This document shows positions 57,456 through 64,000 of a stretch of 64,000 bases of DNA, piece by piece (position 1 is the stretch's first letter; each line of letters opens with the position of its first letter). The notes under the pieces are model-generated. The model ran no database searches. It was not told the origin of the DNA and saw nothing but the letters and a program-made list of their open reading frames with translations. The position numbers and the translations under genes are program-made. The DNA is from Gerris lacustris (lineage: Eukaryota; Arthropoda; Insecta; Hemiptera; Gerridae), in contig OX578276.1 in the NCBI GenBank assembly GCA_951217055.1, forward strand, positions 73,139,644 to 73,203,643, written 5' to 3'.

Positions 57456-60400
57456 GATGGTGATGGTTAAAAATCATTATTAAAAAAAACACAAAATTAG
57501 AGTAACCCAGTTTGCTACGAAGAAAGAAAGAAATTATTTTAGAAACAAGACGGACTGAGAGATGTATTTATTTCATTTGTTGTGTAAATCTGGATGAAAC
57601 CCAGAATTCAACATTTATACGATTCTTAAAAAATACACATTTTATCTTGTGGTAAATAACGTGTTAATCCAGTGAAACATATACACATATTGAACAACAT
57701 ATAGATGCAACTGCTTGAGTGATATAAGAACTAGAGTTATTTTACATTTGGTGATATTACTATTTAAGTAAGAAAAGCAATCTTCTATTTTATCTTACAC
57801 TTAGTCATAATTAGTCTATGATTGCTTCTTAGTTACATTATTGGTAAACCAAATCTACGGTCACACAAACAATGCATTTCTTCTTTAATTTCGGCGATTT
57901 CATCTCGAATTTCCTCTTTCAATGTCGGAACTGAACGAGGTTTGTTCTCGTTGACTTTTAATTTTAAGTAAACCCATAGAAAGAATTCTAGTGAACCCCT
58001 AAGTTATGCAAGAACTCAAAATCTATCTACTCCGAGTTACTGTTTGACGTAGGCTTTGGAGTTGGAGGGATATTGGATAATTTTTCAAATTGTAAAATTC
58101 AAGAGGTGAGAAGGGGATTGTTAAGTTCTGCTTAAAAACTTATTGAAACTCTATAGAAGATTCTTAGGAGGGGAGTTCATTCTTAAACAGAAGAAATATA
58201 GCCATGGGAAAGAGAGGATAAGCAAGACGGTTCAAACATCTGGAATCTGGATCTATTATACGACACGTACCGTAGCAATGCAGGAGCTTATAACATTCAA
58301 CTTGTAACATTAAGGTTGAAGAAATGTTTCTGAGCAAAAGTTAAATTTGGGTCATTTAAATTTTTTATAATAATTTATTATTAACTATTTAAAGTTTTTA
58401 AACTTTTGTGAGTTTTAAGCATTTACAAATAATTTCATCCTCCCTCACAAAATATTTGCTGACAAATTCTTTCAATGTAATAACAATAAGTACAGTTAAT
58501 TATAAGTACTGTACAATAAGGTACTGTTTAAATTAAGTGGCAACTTTCGATTATGTAATATATATAATGAATGTTTGAAGTTAATTCTTAACATGCAATA
58601 TCTTTTTCAAATTGTATTAATAATTCCTTTATTTGAATTGGAAATTGCATAGACCCATAACAAACTTTAGCCACAATTATCTTGCTCTTGCGCTCTAATT
58701 GAATAGAGCCTATATCATTTTTAATATATTTCTCGGGCATGAAGAAAATCCATTTCCATTTGTATTAATTGTTGTGGTAGAAGAGAGTGTGTAGTGGATG
58801 GTAGATTAAGTCAAATGACAATATTGGTTTGGAGCGGGTTAAGCCAGGCCCACGCTACTCTGCTTGAGTAGGAGTCCCTGTGTAATTGTTTAGATTAAGT
58901 AAACATTCGTTAGCTTCTATACCTTCCAAAGAGACCCACCCGGCCCTTCTCTTCAATTGCCACTCCCCTCTATACTCTTCAGACCATTCCAACTGGTTTT
59001 ACTCTCCTTTCACAAACTTCATTTAAATTATCGCTTTTCAAAATTACTGAACCTTAAAATACTGTAACAAGTATTTTTTTTGTTTTTTTGTTTCTATTAC
59101 TTTTATTTAAAGAGGTCTTCAAGTAGAAGTTAAAGATTAATTCATTTACACTTTAAGTTTGTTTTACCTTAGTATTTGCTTTTTATTAGTTTAAGCGTAC
59201 TGTACCGTTAAAATTGCGTCACTAAGGTCATCGTAAAAAGGAAGCCTGACGAAATTAAATTTTTAAAGTTGCATGTATTCGAAGGTCCTATAAGGTTTTT
59301 GAATTATATGGTATGTGTTGTTTGTTATTAGACACTCACTAGTGAGACCCTTATAAGTTTTGTATTTGAATTGCATATACTATCGAGACTCACTGCAACA
59401 AGATTAACTGTACAACACACTGATGAGGTGCCTATAAATATGGTTTTATTTATTAGTAATAGTTTGTTTTTCATTCTAGGGCTAGATTTTACCCTTGTTA
59501 TTGGTTGGAACTCGCTTCCAACCTTTCTTTTATTCTAGCTCTAGGTTATCTCTTTTCTCATACCTCTCATTTTCTCTCTGTTTGAGTCCCCATTTTGAAA
59601 AGAAATCTTTTTATTATGCATTTTTATCCCTACAAAAGCCATTAATAACATTTCCATATTCTTGGAGGAGGTGTTTTTATTTCGCATGTGGTTTGAATTT
59701 AAAATAATTGTCTGAGTGAGTTGTTAGGAGAATTAGACCTAAAGCACTAAGATTTCTACATTCAGATCTTTAATATCAATAGGTTAGCCTAAACTATGCA
59801 GATTTGGACACACAATGTTTAGGAAACCCTATGTTTGTTCAGCAAAAACTTAAGAGCTCCAATATTATTATTGAATATTATTGTGATATAATGATTATTG
59901 ACTATTGAATGCATGTTCTTGTTTCTTATTTTAGAGGTGTCTTTTGATACTTTCCCTCTTCTTGGGTAACGCTAATTCCAGTAATATTCAAATTTTAAAA
60001 GCCCCTTACTTGGGCAGTTTTTGACAAAATTATTTTTCTTTTTTGTATGATAAAGATTTGAGCTTTGGTACAAAATTGTTTCATAAAAAATGTTCCCATT
60101 CCAGATTTTAAAGTTACTCTTGACAGGGCATTTTAGGGACATTCCAAGGGCTCGTTATTATCAAATATAATCTAAAAGTGTTTTTAAACCTTTAAACTTT
60201 TATGTAAAACATTTTGTTGCAATCTTGTTCTTACTAAGATAGTTAACCGTTTAGCGAATTTTTGACGCCCTGTATGTTACACCCTGTTGTTATTTATTAG
60301 AAATCAAAGAGAATGGATTACATTTATAATGACACAATTTTGTCAAACGAGCTATGGAAATCCTGTGAAATATGATGTTTTATTGGATGAGAATTCTCTA

Positions 60401-60587
60401 ATCCCATATTAACACGAGTCTCTCTATTTACTGCTATTAAGCTGTCTCTTTGCAAAATCACATGTAGTTATATTCTTGAAAAATGATCTTCAAATAACTC
60501 TTTTTGTTGTAAATATACTCGTTAAGTCCCGTCAAAAAAATGTTGGTAGTTCTTTTAAGGAGATTTCTGTGTGTTTATAGAATTCAA
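57456..60587. other. Interval without recognised features
   Basis: Mixed AT-rich sequence. 58800-59000 is a little more GC-rich. No frame with recognisable similarity and no RNA gene seen. Confidence 0.45.
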
Positions 60588-61342
60588 TAGTAGGGAAGGG
60601 CGGGGCAAGTTGAGCAATTTATTTATATAATTCATCATAACGCTTTAAAGGTACATCAGATTTACTTGATTTCTCTAACATTAGAGAAGTAGTTTGCCCT
60701 GTTTTAAACGTCTTCAAAAAAATTAGATGGAACTTCTTTAGATTGTTACTCCCCTATGTTTTTTAAGAATATAAATGTATACGAGTACACTTATTTATAC
60801 ACTCCTCTGTCTAAATAACTATTAAGACAAAGGGATATTTTGTCCTATGTTTTTTGGGACAAAGGAATATTAAACTTCTATTTTTATAAGGAGAGTAATA
60901 GCCTAATGAAGTGCCAATTAAACTACCATTTACATACCAGAAGATTTTACCATTAATATTAAAAAACTTCCTGGATGCTCAAGCTGCCCCATGGTAGGGC
61001 TAAGATGACCTATGGTATGCAAATTGAAGACTGATATGGAAATTGCATCAATCTACAAATAAATGTAAAGTTGATAATCAAATATGTATGTTAAGTTCCA
61101 TTACTGTTAGTTAATGTACAGTAAAACAAACAACAAAATAAAATTAAAAGTACATTTATTTTTTACTTTTTTCCGTGCACCTTACTCAATCGCCAGGCAG
61201 CAACTAAAGGTTACGTGATGCGTTCTCCTTCCTCGACCCCCCCCCCCCCCCCCCCCCCTTTCGTCATTTGTAGTATTCTCATGACATTCATAATTTTGCC
61301 CAACTTGCCCCTATTCTCAACTAGCCCCACCCTACCCTACTA
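60588..61342. mobile_element. Short DNA element with ~27-bp TIRs
   Basis: Left TAGTAGGGAAGGGCGGGGCA then AGTTGAG; the right end, reverse-complemented, is TAGTAGGGTAGGGTGGGGCT then AGTTGAG. The interior (755 bp in total) has no coding capacity and holds a C22 run (61237-61258) and a stretch shared with ~8700. A TA duplication is possible but not clear. Confidence 0.6.
61237..61258. repeat. C22 homopolymer
   Basis: Uninterrupted run of 22 C. Confidence 0.95.
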
Positions 61343-61640
61343 TTGACCATTTGTTGTCATTTTTTTAGAGACAATTAGTTGAAAAAAAGTTGTTAGCCTG
61401 TTAGCAATATAAAAATGCTATAGTATGTGGCCGGCATATTTTCTCCCAACTTCTTCGCTATTTTTTATCTGGTCATCAATAAGGTTATTAAACTAGTGGT
61501 TCCTTTAAGCTTCTATGTCAATACTTTGTTGAATGAGCCTTGCACTTTTATGTAGTGTTTAGGCATTTAGGTTTAGATCAAACTTAATTTTCCTTTATCC
61601 TTATTTCTTTGGTCTAAAGGGATGATAAAAAAAACATTAT

Positions 61641-61834
<194 letters not shown>

Positions 61835-62366
61835 AGTCTACATATGTATATAAATATTTTAAAGGAGTAAAAGAGTAACCGTTAAATGCCATTTATATCA
61901 CTCTATAGTTCAACAGTAAATTTTACTGTCAGCTGCTTTGGTCGTATTAAAAAAGGTATTTTTTCCGTGGTAGGCTGTGAAATAGTAACTTTAGAGCCTA
62001 AAAGACATAGCTAAAATATATTTTTTCATTACGTGGACTTAAAAAATCTTTTCATTACTCCTAGCTGTAAAGAAAAATCTTTTACGTCCTAGGAACTAAA
62101 AGATTTTTTATGTACGGCGGGTAGTTGTCAAAACTTCCGTTAGTACCGCTGCAGTCTTTGTAGAAATGCTTCTAGTACGATTAAAATCCGCTAGATGTCA
62201 ATGCGTTTTATTTATCTTTTCTTATAGTGTAACCTCTTTTTAAGGTTTCTTTTTTTAGGTCTTAAGTATGTACTAATATTTGTTATTATTATATATTGAT
62301 TAGTGATTAATATTTAATGTTTTTTCATTGTCTGCTACCTCGGAAAAAATTGCATATGCTACGCGA

Positions 62367-62464
62367 CTGTGAAGTGTTTTTTCTTTACCTTGGCAATATT
62401 TACTGTCTCGCTTCGCTCGACAGTAAATGTAATTGCCGCGGTAAAGAAAAAACTCACTTCACAG
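62367..62464. repeat. Long hairpin, arms ~43 nt
   Basis: CTGTGAAGTG … TTCTTTACC … GGCAAT … TTTACTGTC, then the loop TCGCTTCGCTC, then GACAGTAAAT … ATTGCC … GGTAAAGAAA … CACTTCACAG. Only small bulges interrupt the stem. Confidence 0.8.
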
Positions 62465-64000
62465 CCTAGTAACATAATATACTATTTTTCAGCTTTTTCC
62501 AAAAGGGCTGCAAAAGAATGTATTTATTGAAGGAAACTTAGTGTTATTGTATGAATCATTACTTGCTTTTTTAGAAATGAATAATTTAGTCTTGTTCAAT
62601 ATATTTTAGCTGGAAGCTAGCTTATAATTCAAAACTTAGACAACCGAAATTGAACTTAAAAAGGGAGTTATTATTGATCGGATTATTTTCTTGTGAAATG
62701 GAAGAGGTCTTAAAAGTTTTGTAGACATGAAAAACTGTCTGTTTGTGACTTATTAAAAGAGTAAACGAAAAAGACTTGGTTCTTCATTTCTTGTCATTAC
62801 TTCTAGCCTTTCTAAGCTGAAAGAAATTCTCGAAATAGTGATGTTTTTACTTACCAGCTGAAAAACCCTGTAGAAAATCTCTTAGTAATGTGGTTGCAAT
62901 CAATACACTTGGTTGCTTCCTCTAATAGAGTAGACGTTTTCTTCCTTTTTGAGAACCACTATCTTGAAGAAAACCCGACTTGAAGTTTTCAAACTTGTCT
63001 TCTTCAGATTTTCTTGTTAAATTCTGTATAAGTATAACAAAGTATAATCATTTATGTTCTAATTATTTATATTTTTAGGTTATTTTATTTAAGATTTTAT
63101 GTTTTTACCTGACAAGAGTATAACAATTCTAGGGCTAAAAGGTACACTCCAGTTATAAATACTTATTTACCAGACATATTTAACACTAATAAAATACTAA
63201 CTGTGGAAAATATTACTTACTATTTATACCGATTTTTAGATGTTTATTGGAATTGGTATTTTCTGTAATTTGTTTATATTATTCGCCTCTAAGATGAATC
63301 ATTAAACAAATAATTGGATTGTCGAGTCGGTTGTTTTTATTTATCTGTCCATCTAGATTTAGATGAACGGAAGGAATTCTGCTAAGCTTCGTAACTAAGC
63401 AATATTCAGCGTATTTATAGTCTTCAGCGTATCGTATTCTTTAAAAACTAAGTTATTGTAGAGTTCAGCACTTTAAAAGAAGGGACTGACAACTATTAAA
63501 AATAAATCACCACACCAAAATCTCAACGTTGATTGATGAGACAAATCAACTTAATAGTACACTTTAAGCATGATTATAATATTCTTATGGAAAAAGTCCG
63601 ATATATTACTTAATATTACAAATATTTTAAGTTTAACTTATGAATTTCTACTTGATTGTTTTAATAATTTTAATTTAGAATTGTTGTTATAAGACAAGGG
63701 CCTGGTATTTAGTGCGGTTATCGTCATTACTATAGCAATCCATTGGCACAAATAGTTGATAGAGGTCATTATTGTTGATTTATTAATATTTAAAAATATA
63801 TTTTGAATGGTAATACAATTACAGCATAATCATTCATGACTTAACAAGAAAGAGTCATTTCTAATACAACTTTTAGAATTACACTCGAGAAGTAAAAGGC
63901 GTTCCGTTATTTGGCATGTCATCAAACCTGGAATACCCTTAGAACCACTAATACTTTCTTGACAGTAATTAAGCTTAGTTGGCAGGTTTTCAGTTGCTTT
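62465..64000. other. AT-rich interval, no gene seen
   Basis: No coding similarity or RNA gene recognised up to the window end. Confidence 0.45.

Overview
This window looks like nuclear DNA from an arthropod, most likely an insect. It is AT-rich, full of long AT, CA and homopolymer runs, very poor in host coding sequence and packed with transposable elements of several ages. That assignment is inference from the element families (RTE-like LINEs with a separate ORF1, a BEL/Pao LTR element, piggyBac, hAT and Harbinger-type derivatives) and from one spliced exon; the sequence alone does not fix the order or species.

Host genes: the only convincing host coding sequence is one internal exon (18470-18681, +) with a SUEL-type (rhamnose/galactose-binding) lectin domain like that of EVA-1 or latrophilin-type surface proteins. 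A second possible exon (56315-56382, +) is weak. Most of the window is therefore intron or intergenic DNA.

Layout: 1-960 dispersed repeat; 1055-2640 fold-back element with a piggyBac derivative inserted at TTAA in one arm; 2727-3300 LINE ORF1 relic; 3565-3794 (TA)n; 6294-7470 dispersed repeat carrying a Harbinger-type and a hAT-type MITE; 10085-11165 two dispersed repeats; 11574-18364 a full-length LINE (minus strand) between two 670-bp direct copies of its target; 18470-18681 lectin exon; 21285-22260 repeats; 22880-24640 LINE relic; 24759-25683 second copy of the 6294-7470 repeat without its MITEs; 27894-31027 recent tandem duplication containing a Penelope-type GIY-YIG relic; 31423-35115 repeats, including a 2.2-kb DNA transposon relic (32110-34273) inside another repeat; 35899-36017 possible mini-Helitron; 38976-46357 young, almost intact BEL/Pao element with identical-type LTRs and a GAGGG target duplication; 47500-48600 repeats; 49424-54370 second LINE (plus strand, ORF2 broken by one frameshift); 56830-57455 repeat copy; 60588-61342 a TIR element; 61641-62464 two long hairpins; the rest is AT-rich sequence in which I see no gene.

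How the parts relate: the two LINEs and the relic share an uncommon layout. ORF2 has no AUG before its endonuclease domain and is in the same frame as ORF1 (shown for both larger copies), separated only by a UAG followed by CAA. In two of the three copies the hexamer after UAG fits CARYYA, the context known for leaky termination in plant RNA viruses. Both better-preserved LINEs also carry a tRNA-like Pol III A-box/B-box/T-run unit in sense orientation a few hundred bases upstream of ORF1. These two points are the main candidates for an under-described mechanism here.
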